A DNA stretch of 64,000 nucleotides from Agrococcus carbonis. Its GTDB lineage: Bacteria; Actinomycetota; Actinomycetes; Actinomycetales; Microbacteriaceae. The stretch covers positions 620,001 to 684,000 of the forward strand of contig NZ_LT629734.1 in the NCBI RefSeq assembly GCF_900104705.1. The letters run 5' to 3'. The notes beneath the pieces were generated by a model. The model did no database searches, was not told the origin of the DNA, and was given only the letters and a program-made list of their open reading frames with translations. The stretch's first letter is position 1, and each line of letters begins with the position of its first letter. The translations under genes were made by a program, and so were the position numbers. This document shows, piece after piece, positions 8,830 through 16,490 of this stretch.

Positions 8830-10365
8830 TTGACTTTCCACGACCTCTCCATCGACGCCGACATGGTCCAGGCCCTCGCCGACCGCGGCATCCTCGACCC
8901 CTTCCCGATCCAGCAGCAGACGATCCCGCTCGCGCTGTCGGGGCAGGACATCATCGGCCAGGCCAAGACCGGCACCGGCAAGACCTTCGCCTTCGGGCTG
9001 CCCCTCGCGCAGCGCCTCGGCGCCGAGCCCGAGCACGGCGTGCAGGCGCTCATCGTCGTCCCCACGCGCGAGCTCGCGGTGCAGGTGACGGAGGACATGG
9101 AGCTCATCACCTCCAACCGCCCCACGACCGTCGTCTCGATCTACGGCGGCAAGGCCTACGAGGGCCAGATCGACCAGCTCAAGGCCGGCGCGCAGATCGT
9201 CGTGGGCACGCCCGGGCGGCTCCTCGACCTCGTGCAGCAGCGCATCCTCGACCTGTCCAACGTCAAGGAGATGGTGCTCGACGAGGCCGACCGGATGCTC
9301 GACCTCGGCTTCCTGCCCGACGTCGAGAAGCTCTTCTCGAAGGTGCCCGCCGTGCGGCACACGATGCTGTTCTCGGCGACCATGCCGGGCGCGATCGTCG
9401 CGCTCGCGCGCCGCTTCATGTCGCGCCCGCTGCACATCCGCGCGACCGACGTCGACGAGACCATCGCGCAGGCCAACATCCAGCACATCGTCTACCGGGC
9501 GCACGCGCTCGACAAGGACGAGGTCGTCTCGCGCATCCTGCAGGCGGAGGGCCGTGGCAAGACGGTCGTCTTCACCCGCACGAAGCGCGCCGCGTCGCGC
9601 CTCACCGAGGAGCTCGTCGACCGCGGCTTCGCGGCCGCGGCCGTGCACGGCGACATGAGCCAGGAGGCGCGCGAGCGCGCGATGGCGCAGTTCAAGGCGG
9701 GCAAGAAGGACGTGCTGATCGCGACGGACGTCGCCGCGCGCGGCATCGACGTCGACGACGTCACGCACGTCATCAACCACACGATCCCCGAGGACGAGAA
9801 GGCGTACCTTCACCGCGTGGGCCGCACCGGCCGGGCGGGTCGCACGGGCATCGCGGTCACGTTCGTCGACTGGGACGACCTGCACAAGTGGGCGCTCATC
9901 GACCGCGCGCTCGAGTTCGGCAGGCCCGAGCCGGTCGAGACCTACTCGTCGAGCCCGCACCTCTACACCGACCTCGGCATCCCCGAGGGCGCCAAGGGCC
10001 GCCTGCAGCCGACGCCGCCCCACAAGGAGGCCAAGCGCGAGGGTGTCGCGCGCGGCTCGCGCGACGGCGGCTCGCGCGGCCCCCGCGAGGAGCGCGCCGG
10101 CGTCGAGCGCCCCGAGGGCGAGCGGCCGCGCAGGCGCCGCCGCGGCGGCCGAGGCCGCTCGGGCGGCGAGGGCCAGGGTCCGGCGGATGCGTCGGCCCCG
10201 GCCGAGGCCGGCAGCGAGGGCCGCGCCGAGGGCCGCGGCACGCACGACGGCGGCGGCGCCGAGCACCACGACGGCAACGCGGCGCCGCGACGCCGTCGCC
10301 GTCGCCGCTCGGGCGGCGGCGGAGCCGGGGGCGCTGCCGGTGCCGCGCAGGCCCCGCGGGCCTGA
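8830..10365 (+). CDS. rhlE: DEAD-box RNA helicase, RhlE type
   Basis: A 511-residue ATP-dependent RNA helicase. All family motifs are present in order: Q motif around FPIQQQTIPLAL, AKTGTGKT (I), PTRELAV (Ia), TPGRLLD (Ib), DEADRML (II), SAT (III), VFTRTKRAA (IV), ATDVAARGID (V) and HRVGRTGRAG (VI). The helicase core ends near residue 375. The tail is low-complexity, rich in Arg and Gly with runs of four or five Arg, typical of RNA-binding tails that act in cold adaptation and RNA turnover. The TTG start is inferred: close relatives begin with the same MTFxxL-like sequence, and the -10 box lies downstream of the alternative ATG (8782). A hairpin terminator follows. Confidence 0.9.
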   Translation: MTFHDLSIDADMVQALADRGILDPFPIQQQTIPLALSGQDIIGQAKTGTGKTFAFGLPLAQRLGAEPEHGVQALIVVPTRELAVQVTEDMELITSNRPTTVVSIYGGKAYEGQIDQLKAGAQIVVGTPGRLLDLVQQRILDLSNVKEMVLDEADRMLDLGFLPDVEKLFSKVPAVRHTMLFSATMPGAIVALARRFMSRPLHIRATDVDETIAQANIQHIVYRAHALDKDEVVSRILQAEGRGKTVVFTRTKRAASRLTEELVDRGFAAAAVHGDMSQEARERAMAQFKAGKKDVLIATDVAARGIDVDDVTHVINHTIPEDEKAYLHRVGRTGRAGRTGIAVTFVDWDDLHKWALIDRALEFGRPEPVETYSSSPHLYTDLGIPEGAKGRLQPTPPHKEAKREGVARGSRDGGSRGPREERAGVERPEGERPRRRRRGGRGRSGGEGQGPADASAPAEAGSEGRAEGRGTHDGGGAEHHDGNAAPRRRRRRRSGGGGAGGAAGAAQAPRA

Positions 10366-10390
10366 CGCGCGCCGCACCCACAAGCCTGGG

Positions 10391-10420
10391 ACGGCCGCTC
10401 CGCACGCGCGGGGCGGCCGT
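10391..10420 (+). terminator. terminator hairpin after the RNA helicase
   Basis: The arms ACGGCCGC (10391-10398) and GCGGCCGT (10413-10420) pair perfectly around a 14-nt loop that can itself pair further. There is no U-tract, as is usual in very GC-rich actinobacteria. It lies 26 bp after the helicase stop. Confidence 0.55.
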
Positions 10421-10449
10421 TCGGCATCCCGCGCGGAGGCGGCAGCCGC

Positions 10450-10539
10450 CGAGCGGTCAGCCGCGCCCGAACAGCACGGGCGCGCGTCTGAGCGGTCAAC
10501 TCGGCGCCCGAGCGGTCAACTCAGCGCCCGAGCGGTCGG
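10450..10539 (+). repeat. short array of GAGCGGTCA repeats, 20-bp period
   Basis: The core GAGCGGTCA or a close variant starts at 10451, 10490, 10510 and 10530, the last three exactly 20 bp apart, with intervening AACTCRGCGCCC. It is the reverse complement of the core of the larger array downstream. The rest of 10421-10624 contains no gene that I can support; a degenerate inverted copy (GCTCGGGTCAC) follows near 10554. Confidence 0.75.
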
Positions 10540-10624
10540 GCTCGGATTTCAGCGCTCGGGTCACTCCGCCCCGAGCGTCGCGGCCATGCTCCCGCGCAGC
10601 TCGCCCCACATCGCGTCCGCGACC

Positions 10625-10844
10625 GTGACCACTCACACGCGGAAGTGACCACTCACACGCGGAAGTGACCGCTCACACGCGGGAGTGACCGGTCACGCGC
10701 GGGAGTGACCGCTCACACGCGGGAGTGACCGCTCACACGCGGGAGTGACCGCTCACACGCGGGAGTGACCGGTCACGCGCGGGAGTGGCCGGTCACACGC
10801 GGGAGTGACCGGTCACATGCGGGAGTGTCCGCTCCGCGCGGGGA
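10625..10844 (+). repeat. eleven-copy 20-bp tandem repeat
   Basis: Eleven contiguous 20-bp units begin at 10625 and then every 20 bp up to 10825. The commonest unit is GTGACCGCTCACACGCGGGA. Bases 7-8 vary in blocks (AC in units 1-2, GC or GG later); with GG the first 12 bases become the perfect palindrome GTGACCGGTCAC. The last unit is degenerate. The array lies between the convergent helicase and PHP genes and ends about 10 bp from the PHP stop. There are no unique spacers, so this is not CRISPR. Confidence 0.92.
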
Positions 10845-10854
10845 GCTGGGGCGC

Positions 10855-11751
10855 TCAGGCGGGCAGCACGGGGACCCAGCCGGTCGCGCGGCGCACGATC
10901 TCGGCGACCACCTCAGGGTCGGTCGTGTGCTCCCCCAGCCGGTTCGGCTTGCCGGCGCCGTGGAAGTCGCTCGAGCCGGTGACGAGCAGCCCGTGGCGCT
11001 CGGCCTCGTCGAGCAGCCGCTGCCGGTCCGCCTCGCCGTTGTCGCGGTGCCACACCTCGACCCCGTCAAGGCCGGCCGCGACGAGGTCGCCGAGCACGCC
11101 CATCCGCAGCACCGGCCGGCCGCGGGCCCCCGGATGCGCGAGCACGGCGACGCCGCCGGCCGCGCGGATGATCTCGATCGCCGCCTCGGGCGGCGGCGCC
11201 TCGTGCGGCTGGTAGTACCCGCCCTGCCAGTGCAGGATCCCCTCGAACGCGGCGGTGCGATCGGGCACGATCCCGAGCGAGACGAGCGCGTCGGCGATGT
11301 GCGGGCGGCCGATCGTCGCGCCCGGCGCCGAGTGCTGCTCGATGTGCTCCCACGTCAAGGGGTAGTCGCGGCCGATGGCGTGCACCATCCGCTCGGCGCG
11401 GCCGATGCGCTCGACGCGGATGCGCTCGCGCTCGCCGATGAAGCTCTCGGCCTCGGGGTCGAGGAGGTAGCCGAGCACGTGCACGCTCGCGGGCCCGATC
11501 TGCGACGAGAACTCGACGCCCGGGAGGAGCGCCACGCCCGACTCGTGGGCGGCCTCGGTCGCCTCGGCCCACCCGGCGACGGTGTCGTGGTCGGTCAGCG
11601 CGATCGCGCCCAGCCCGGCCGCGGCGGCGGCGCGCACGACGTCGCCGGGCGCATCCGTGCCGTCGGACTCGCGGGAGTGCACGTGCAGGTCGGCGGGCCC
11701 GGCGCTCGTCCAGTCGTACGCCGAGGGCGGCTCGGCACCTGCTCGCTCCAT
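10855..11751 (-). CDS. PHP-domain metal-dependent phosphoesterase
   Basis: A 298-residue member of the PHP family of the YciV/TrpH type, which includes 3',5'-nucleoside bisphosphate phosphatase and 5'-3' exoribonuclease activity on short RNAs. Metal-binding motifs are DLHVHSRESDGT near residue 21, LTDHDT near 52, GVEFS, RPHIADAL, AHPGA and the C-terminal SSDFHG, all in the normal order, so the enzyme looks active. Substrate is inferred from the family only. The ATG at 11751 is preceded at 6 nt by TAGGCT. It is divergent from the EEP hydrolase gene with a 62-bp gap, and its 3' end runs straight into the 20-bp repeat array with no separate hairpin seen. Confidence 0.88.
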   Translation of the reverse strand: MERAGAEPPSAYDWTSAGPADLHVHSRESDGTDAPGDVVRAAAAAGLGAIALTDHDTVAGWAEATEAAHESGVALLPGVEFSSQIGPASVHVLGYLLDPEAESFIGERERIRVERIGRAERMVHAIGRDYPLTWEHIEQHSAPGATIGRPHIADALVSLGIVPDRTAAFEGILHWQGGYYQPHEAPPPEAAIEIIRAAGGVAVLAHPGARGRPVLRMGVLGDLVAAGLDGVEVWHRDNGEADRQRLLDEAERHGLLVTGSSDFHGAGKPNRLGEHTTDPEVVAEIVRRATGWVPVLPA

Positions 11752-11757
11752 GCCGCC

Positions 11758-11763
11758 AGCCTA
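11758..11763 (-). promoter_or_regulatory. -10 box of the PHP gene
   Basis: Minus-strand TAGGCT, 6 nt upstream of the ATG at 11751. Predicts a leaderless mRNA. Confidence 0.5.
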
Positions 11764-11801
11764 CGCGCGCGCGCCCATGCCCGAGCCACAGGCCCATCGC
11801 C

Positions 11802-11807
11802 TACGAT
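11802..11807 (+). promoter_or_regulatory. -10 box of the EEP hydrolase gene
   Basis: TACGAT, 6 nt upstream of the GTG at 11814. Predicts a leaderless mRNA and fixes GTG as the start. Confidence 0.55.
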
Positions 11808-11813
11808 CGCCGG

Positions 11814-12821
11814 GTGCTCGGGATCGTCGGCTGGCTGCTCGCCCTCGTGATCGCCGCGTGCCTCGCGGTCGCGGCGTGGCCGCAGGGCTTCGGCCTCGAG
11901 CAGGCACCCGTCGTCGCGCAGGTGGTGTCGCTGCGGATCGGCGTCGTCGGCATCGCGCTCGTGCTCGCGCTGCTGCTCCTGTGCTTCGTCGGCTGGCGGC
12001 GCGTGCGGCCGTTCGTGCTCGGCGTCGTCGCGATGCTGCTGGCCTTCGCGCTCGCGTCGACCGGCATCCACCTCTCGCGCGGCATCGACGCGTCGCAGAC
12101 GATCGCCGCCGACGGCGACGACCTCGTCGTGCTCACCTGGAACACCGCGGGCGACGAGCCGGGCGTCGACGAGATCGCGCGCGTGGTCGACGAGACGGGG
12201 GCGGATGCGGTGATGCTCGCCGAGACGACGCTGCCGCTCGGCGTCGGGGTCGCCGAGCGGCTGCGCGAGCGGGGCAACCCGTTCTGGGTGCACACGACGC
12301 ACTACGACCCGGAGTACGGGGCGCTCAACACGACCCTGCTCATCTCCACGCGCCTCGGCGAGTACACGACCGACTCGACGGTCGGCGGCACCCGCACGCT
12401 GCCGACGATCGTCGCGCGGCCCGACGACGGCGAGGGGCCGGTGCTCGTCTCGACGCATCCCGTCGCGCCCGTGCCGCACCAGATGCGCAACTGGCGAGCC
12501 GACATCGAGTTCGTCGCGGGGCTGTGCGACGGCCGCGACTCGGTCGTGATGGCGGGCGACTTCAACTCGACCCTCGACCACTGGTGGGCGACGCGCGAAG
12601 ACGGCGGCGACCTCGGCGTGTGCCGCGACGCCGCGACCGCGGTCGGGGCCGGCGCCGTGGGCACGTGGCCGACGTGGGCGCCGCCGTGGCTCGGCCCGGT
12701 AATCGACCACGTGCTCGCGACGCCCGACTGGACGCCGGTCGCCGCCCGCGTGCTCACGGGGCTCGACGACGCGGGCTCCGACCATCGCCCGGTGGTCGTG
12801 CAGCTGCGCAGCGCCCGCTGA
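11814..12821 (+). CDS. membrane-anchored endonuclease/exonuclease/phosphatase family protein
   Basis: A 335-residue protein with three N-terminal membrane segments (about residues 1-20, 38-58 and 62-80) and an extracytoplasmic or membrane-tethered EEP catalytic domain. The domain shows TWNTAG (metal-binding Asn), a Glu in LAETTLP, STHPVAP, GDFNST (Asp and Asn of the active site) and the terminal DHRPVV with the catalytic His. Family members hydrolyse phosphodiesters or nucleic acids; the substrate here is unknown. The arrangement of three helices plus EEP domain is common in Microbacteriaceae. GTG start is supported by a TACGAT box 6 nt upstream. Its stop is only 3 bp from the convergent esterase stop. 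Confidence 0.85.
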   Translation: MLGIVGWLLALVIAACLAVAAWPQGFGLEQAPVVAQVVSLRIGVVGIALVLALLLLCFVGWRRVRPFVLGVVAMLLAFALASTGIHLSRGIDASQTIAADGDDLVVLTWNTAGDEPGVDEIARVVDETGADAVMLAETTLPLGVGVAERLRERGNPFWVHTTHYDPEYGALNTTLLISTRLGEYTTDSTVGGTRTLPTIVARPDDGEGPVLVSTHPVAPVPHQMRNWRADIEFVAGLCDGRDSVVMAGDFNSTLDHWWATREDGGDLGVCRDAATAVGAGAVGTWPTWAPPWLGPVIDHVLATPDWTPVAARVLTGLDDAGSDHRPVVVQLRSAR

Positions 12822-12824
12822 GCG

Positions 12825-13550
12825 TCAGCCCCGATCGAGCTCGGGCTCGGGGGCGAACCCGTCGATCGCGGCGAGCACCGCCCGGCCCGCCTCTGCCGTC
12901 GCGAGCGGCCGGAAGTGGCCCGCGGCGCGCAGCCGCACGCCGCCCATCCCCTCGGGCACCCGGTTGCCGGGCACGTGCGGGTCGAGGGCCGGGAGCACCA
13001 CGCGGATGCGCAGGTCGACGCCGCGCTCGGCGGCGAGCGCGAGGAGCCGCTCGTCGGTCGGGTCGAACTCGCGGATCGCGGCGTTCCGGAGCAGCCGCGC
13101 GCGGCTCGAGCCCGCGAACGGCGTCGCGAGCGCCACGAGCCCCGCGGGCTGCGGCCGGTCGGAGCGCTGCGCACGGTCGACGAGCAGCCGCTTGCCGACC
13201 AGGCCGCCCTTCGAGTGGCCGACGAGCACGATCTGCGCGTGCGGATGCGCAGCGGCGACCGCGTCGACCGCCTCCCCCACGACGTGCGCGGCCTCCGCGA
13301 TCGGCATGAGGTGGCGGCCGAGCTGCGGCACGAAGTGCACCGCGTGGCCCGCGTGCACGAGACGGCGGGCGAGCGGCTCCATGAACGGCCAGCGCTCCAC
13401 GACCCCCGGTACGAGCACGACGTGCACGCGCGCGCCCGGCATCCCTCGCAGCGCCGGCGGCCGCGGGTCGAGCGTCGAGCGCACGTGCATGCGCGCGGCG
13501 AAGGCGTAGTCGCGCGCCCAGACGCGCACCTCGCGGGCCGTGATGCTCAT
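12825..13550 (-). CDS. alpha/beta-hydrolase esterase/lipase-like protein
   Basis: A 241-residue alpha/beta hydrolase. HVVLVPGVVE (about 42-51) forms the first strand and oxyanion region, and GHSKGG (near 113) is the nucleophile elbow with catalytic Ser; the following helix and LVALATPFAG resemble PGAP1/lipase-type esterases. A likely catalytic Asp is in LDPHVPGNR and the His in AAGHFRPL. No signal peptide, so it is cytoplasmic. Only 37 bp separate it from the upstream alpha/beta hydrolase on the same strand, suggesting a two-gene operon. Substrate cannot be told from the sequence. Confidence 0.85.
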   Translation of the reverse strand: MSITAREVRVWARDYAFAARMHVRSTLDPRPPALRGMPGARVHVVLVPGVVERWPFMEPLARRLVHAGHAVHFVPQLGRHLMPIAEAAHVVGEAVDAVAAAHPHAQIVLVGHSKGGLVGKRLLVDRAQRSDRPQPAGLVALATPFAGSSRARLLRNAAIREFDPTDERLLALAAERGVDLRIRVVLPALDPHVPGNRVPEGMGGVRLRAAGHFRPLATAEAGRAVLAAIDGFAPEPELDRG

Positions 13551-13587
13551 GCGCGCACCGCGCCCCCGGCCACCCGCAGCGCGGCGC

Positions 13588-14382
13588 TCACGGCACGAAC
13601 TCGTCGATCATGCGGGCGACGGGCTCGGCGCCGGTGATCATCGCCTCGTGGCCGCGACCCGGCGCGATGCGCAGCCGGCCGTCCGGCAGCGCCTCGGCGA
13701 CCGCCTCGCACCAGCCCATCGGCGCGACGCGGTCCTCCTCGCCGCGGATCACGAGCGCGGGCTGCGCGATGCGCGGCAGCAGGGGGCGGATGTCGTGGTC
13801 GAGCATCGTGCGCAGCTTCCGCAGGTACCACCGCGGCCCTGCCTGCAGGTAGAGGCGCGCGCCGAGCAGCGCGACGATCGGGGGGTCGTTGGCGAGGTCC
13901 TGCAGCAGCCGCAGCGCTTGCTGCCAGCCCGAGCGCTCGGCCGGGTTGACCGTCGGCGCGAGCAGCACGACACGATCGACGAGCTCGGCGTGGCGCACCG
14001 CGAGCTCTGCGACCACCTGCGACCCCATGGAGTGCCCGACCGCGATGCAGGGCGTGGGCACGAGCGTCCGCAGCGCATCCGCCACCACGTCGGCGAGCTT
14101 CGGCATCGTGAGCGACGAGGTGGGCTCGGGCGACGGCCCGAAGCCCGGCAGGTCGAGCGCGACGACGTCGAAGCGGCTCGAGAGGGCGGTGCGCAGCAGC
14201 CCGAAGTACTGCTGCCCCATGCCGATGCCGTGCACGAGCACGACGGTCGGCGCGTCGGCGCGAGGCCACCGGTGCACGAGCACGGTGTGGTCGCCGTGCA
14301 CGTGCGCGCTCGTCTGCGCGCCGAGGTCGCCCCGGGTGGCGTGCCGCCACTGGGCGACGCTCTCTGGCATCGGCAGGTGCAT
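13588..14382 (-). CDS. alpha/beta-fold hydrolase
   Basis: A 264-residue alpha/beta hydrolase of the epoxide-hydrolase/esterase type. VLVHGIGMG holds the oxyanion HG motif, GHSMGS has the nucleophilic Ser (near 121), IRGEEDRVAP supplies the acid residue and APGRGHEAM the catalytic His close to the C terminus, so the triad is complete. A cap-like insertion lies between about residues 135 and 195. Start at ATG 14382 is supported by TACGCT 6 nt upstream; an internal ATG at 14370 is the alternative. It heads an apparent operon with the downstream esterase. Function is not more specific than hydrolase. Confidence 0.87.
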   Translation of the reverse strand: MHLPMPESVAQWRHATRGDLGAQTSAHVHGDHTVLVHRWPRADAPTVVLVHGIGMGQQYFGLLRTALSSRFDVVALDLPGFGPSPEPTSSLTMPKLADVVADALRTLVPTPCIAVGHSMGSQVVAELAVRHAELVDRVVLLAPTVNPAERSGWQQALRLLQDLANDPPIVALLGARLYLQAGPRWYLRKLRTMLDHDIRPLLPRIAQPALVIRGEEDRVAPMGWCEAVAEALPDGRLRIAPGRGHEAMITGAEPVARMIDEFVP

Positions 14383-14388
14383 CCCGCC

Positions 14389-14394
14389 AGCGTA
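14389..14394 (-). promoter_or_regulatory. -10 box of the alpha/beta hydrolase gene
   Basis: Minus-strand TACGCT, 6 nt upstream of the ATG at 14382, directly after the terminator hairpin of the MFS gene. Confidence 0.45.
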
Positions 14395-14398
14395 GGAC

Positions 14399-14416
14399 GC
14401 CCGCTTGGGAGCGGGC
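14399..14416 (-). terminator. terminator hairpin after the MFS gene
   Basis: Arms GCCCGCT (14399-14405) and AGCGGGC (14410-14416) pair perfectly around a 4-nt loop, 7 bp after the MFS stop read on the minus strand. Confidence 0.55.
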
Positions 14417-14423
14417 CGCAGCC

Positions 14424-15740
14424 TCAGTGCTCGGCGTCGGGCAGCTCGCGCATCCCCCAGAAGGGCCCGACGACGACGCACAGCGCCGCGAGCACCTGCC
14501 CCGCCGCGCCGATCCACATCGTCGGCACGACGCCGATCCACGTGCCGAGCGCGCCCGCGAGCAGCGCCGCGAGCGGCATGACGCCCCACACGCAGAAGCG
14601 CACGGATGCGTTCATCCGGCCGAGCAGGCGACCGGGGGTGATGCGCTGCCGGAAGGTGACCTGGGTGATGTTGTAGACGAGCACCGTGAAGCTCGCGACG
14701 AAGCCCTGCACGACGAGGAGGCCGAACGCGAGCTGCGGGAAGGTCGCGGCGAGCGGCAGCATGCACGCGATGACGCTGAAGGCGATCGCGCTCGCGGGGA
14801 TCGCGCGCGCCTCGCCGATGCACCGCACGATGTGCGGGGTCGCGACGGCGCCCGCGAGCCCGCCGACCGAGCCGAGCGCGAAGATGACGCCCATCGCCTC
14901 GGGGGTGAGGCCGAGCGTGCGCAGCAGGAAGATCGGCAGCAGCGTGAACGACATCGTGCTCGCGAAGTTCGAGATGCCGGTCGTGCCGACGATGCGCAGC
15001 AGCAGCGGGTTGCCGAAGACCCAGCGCAGCCCCTCGCCGATCTCGCGCAGGATGGGCCCGCGGTCGTCGGCGGCGCGCGGCTCCTCGTGGTCGCGGGTGC
15101 GCAGGAGCGCCACGAACGACGCGATGTAGGTGCCGACCGTCGCGAGGATCGCGAACGGGGCGGTGATGAGGCCGACGAGCCAGCCGCCGAGCGCGGGGCC
15201 GGCGATGTTGGCGAGCTCGCGCGTGGCCTCGAGCTTGCCGTTCGCCTCGGCGATCTGATCCTTCCGCACGAGCGACGGGATGATGCTCTGGTACGAGACG
15301 TCGAAGAAGACGGTCGCGACGCCCACGACGAGGGCGACGGCGTAGAGGTGCCACATCTCGAGCACGCCCGCCCACCACAGCAGCGGCAGGGCCGCGAGCG
15401 CGGCGGCGCGCACCGCATCCGCCCAGATCATCACGCGGCGCTTGCGCATGCGGTCGATCCACGCGCCCGCGGGCAGGCCGACGACGAGGAACGCGGCGAC
15501 GCCCGCGGCGTTCAGCAGCCCGACCTCGAGCTCGCTCGCGTGCAGCAGCAGCACCGCGAGCACGGGGATCGCGAGCTCGGTGACCTGCGAGCCGACCTGC
15601 GCGAGCGCCTGGCCGGACCACATCGTGAGGAAGTTGGCGTCGCGCCAGAGCGACCCCTTCGGCGCTCCGGCGACGGCGGTGGGCGCGTCGAGCTCGACGG
15701 GCGTGTCGTCGGCCGGTTGCGCGACCTCTGATTGAGACAT
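14424..15740 (-). CDS. MFS transporter, probable efflux permease
   Basis: A 438-residue polytopic protein with about 11-12 membrane segments, of the MFS_3/MdfA-like drug-exporter group. The cytoplasmic A-motif-like loop GAWIDRMRKRRVM follows helix 2, and the LEATRELANIAGPALGGWLVG segment in the middle is characteristic of this MFS group. The N terminus (about 40 residues) is hydrophilic. The start is ATG 15740 rather than the upstream in-frame ATG at 15776, because a TTGAAC-17-CATACT promoter ends 7 nt before it. It is divergent from an ArsR-type regulator, which probably represses it. Substrate unknown. Confidence 0.87.
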   Translation of the reverse strand: MSQSEVAQPADDTPVELDAPTAVAGAPKGSLWRDANFLTMWSGQALAQVGSQVTELAIPVLAVLLLHASELEVGLLNAAGVAAFLVVGLPAGAWIDRMRKRRVMIWADAVRAAALAALPLLWWAGVLEMWHLYAVALVVGVATVFFDVSYQSIIPSLVRKDQIAEANGKLEATRELANIAGPALGGWLVGLITAPFAILATVGTYIASFVALLRTRDHEEPRAADDRGPILREIGEGLRWVFGNPLLLRIVGTTGISNFASTMSFTLLPIFLLRTLGLTPEAMGVIFALGSVGGLAGAVATPHIVRCIGEARAIPASAIAFSVIACMLPLAATFPQLAFGLLVVQGFVASFTVLVYNITQVTFRQRITPGRLLGRMNASVRFCVWGVMPLAALLAGALGTWIGVVPTMWIGAAGQVLAALCVVVGPFWGMRELPDAEH

Positions 15741-15767
15741 GTCGATCAGTATGCGCCTCCGATCGAC
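15741..15767. promoter_or_regulatory. candidate operator between MFS gene and regulator
   Basis: An inverted repeat GTCGATC (15741-15747) and GATCGAC (15761-15767), 13 bp apart, brackets the -10 box of the MFS gene. The position suggests a repressor site for the adjacent ArsR-type regulator. Binding is inferred. Confidence 0.4.
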
Positions 15768-15776
15768 GAAGTTCAA
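15748..15776 (-). promoter_or_regulatory. promoter of the MFS gene
   Basis: On the minus strand, TTGAAC (15771-15776) and CATACT (15748-15753) are separated by 17 bp, close to the sigma-70-type consensus. The -10 is 7 nt from the ATG at 15740, so the transcript is probably leaderless. Confidence 0.6.
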
Positions 15777-15780
15777 TCGC

Positions 15781-15786
15781 TAGGAT
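15781..15786 (+). promoter_or_regulatory. -10 box of the ArsR-type regulator gene
   Basis: TAGGAT, 6 nt upstream of the ATG at 15793. It abuts the -35 of the divergent MFS promoter, so one bound repressor could affect both. Confidence 0.5.
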
Positions 15787-15792
15787 CGGTGC

Positions 15793-16446
15793 ATGGCCGA
15801 CGAGCGCGCGATCACCGACAGCGGCCCCGTCGGGCGACGGCCCGACGGGGCCGACGAGCAGGCGCCGGCGCAGGACGACCGCACGCGCCCGGCCGCGCCC
15901 CAGGACGGCGGCGCGGCGCACGAGAGCGACGCCGACGTGCAGGCGCGCGGCCGTGCCCTCAGCTCCCCCCTGCGGCTGCGCGTGCTGCGGCTGTGCGCGT
16001 TCGAGTCGCGCACGAACAAGGAGCTCGCCGAGCTCCTGGGCGTCAATCCGGGCACGATGCTGCACCACGTGCGCACCCTCGTGCAGACCGGCTTCCTCGT
16101 GGCCGAGCCCGAGCGCGCGGGTGCCGGCGGCGCGCGCGAGGTGCCCTACCGCGCGACCGGCCGCTCGTGGAGCACGCCGGTGCCCAACATCTCCCCCGTG
16201 CTCGTCGAGACGTTCCTGCAGCAGATCGAGGGGCTCGCGCCCGACGAGATCGACGTGGCATGGATGGGCCTGAAGGTCAGCCCCGAGCACCGCGAGGAGC
16301 TGCAGCGCCGCATGTTCGAGCTCATCACAGAGTTCAAGGAGCGCGGCCCCGACCCCGAGGGGGAGCCGTTCGGCCTCTTCACCGCCCTCTACGCCGACCG
16401 GAACCCGCCCGCCTCGCGGCCGGCGGCATCCGCCGACCCCGCCTGA
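15793..16446 (+). CDS. winged-helix (ArsR-type) transcriptional regulator
   Basis: A 217-residue protein. After a polar, probably disordered N terminus (1-48), residues about 50-125 form a winged helix-turn-helix: LSSPLRLRVLRLC, then NKELAELLGVNPGTMLHHVRTLVQTGFL as helix-turn-recognition helix, and the wing up to EVPYRATGRS. The rest is an alpha-helical C-terminal region (about 130-200) that may dimerise or bind a ligand. No metal-binding Cys pair of ArsR/SmtB is seen, so metal sensing is unlikely. It is divergent from an MFS exporter across 52 bp containing both promoters and an inverted repeat, a classical regulator/efflux pair. Confidence 0.85.
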   Translation: MADERAITDSGPVGRRPDGADEQAPAQDDRTRPAAPQDGGAAHESDADVQARGRALSSPLRLRVLRLCAFESRTNKELAELLGVNPGTMLHHVRTLVQTGFLVAEPERAGAGGAREVPYRATGRSWSTPVPNISPVLVETFLQQIEGLAPDEIDVAWMGLKVSPEHREELQRRMFELITEFKERGPDPEGEPFGLFTALYADRNPPASRPAASADPA

Positions 16447-16490
16447 TCGCCCTCGGGCGCGGCACGCGCCGACGGTGGGAGGATGGGCGC

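Noticed and set aside
10625..10844. CRISPR array
   Set aside because: Repeats are directly contiguous, 20 bp long and have no unique spacers; no cas genes nearby.
10765..11850. Plus-strand open frame across the repeats and PHP gene
   Set aside because: It translates tandem repeats and the antisense of a clear PHP gene.
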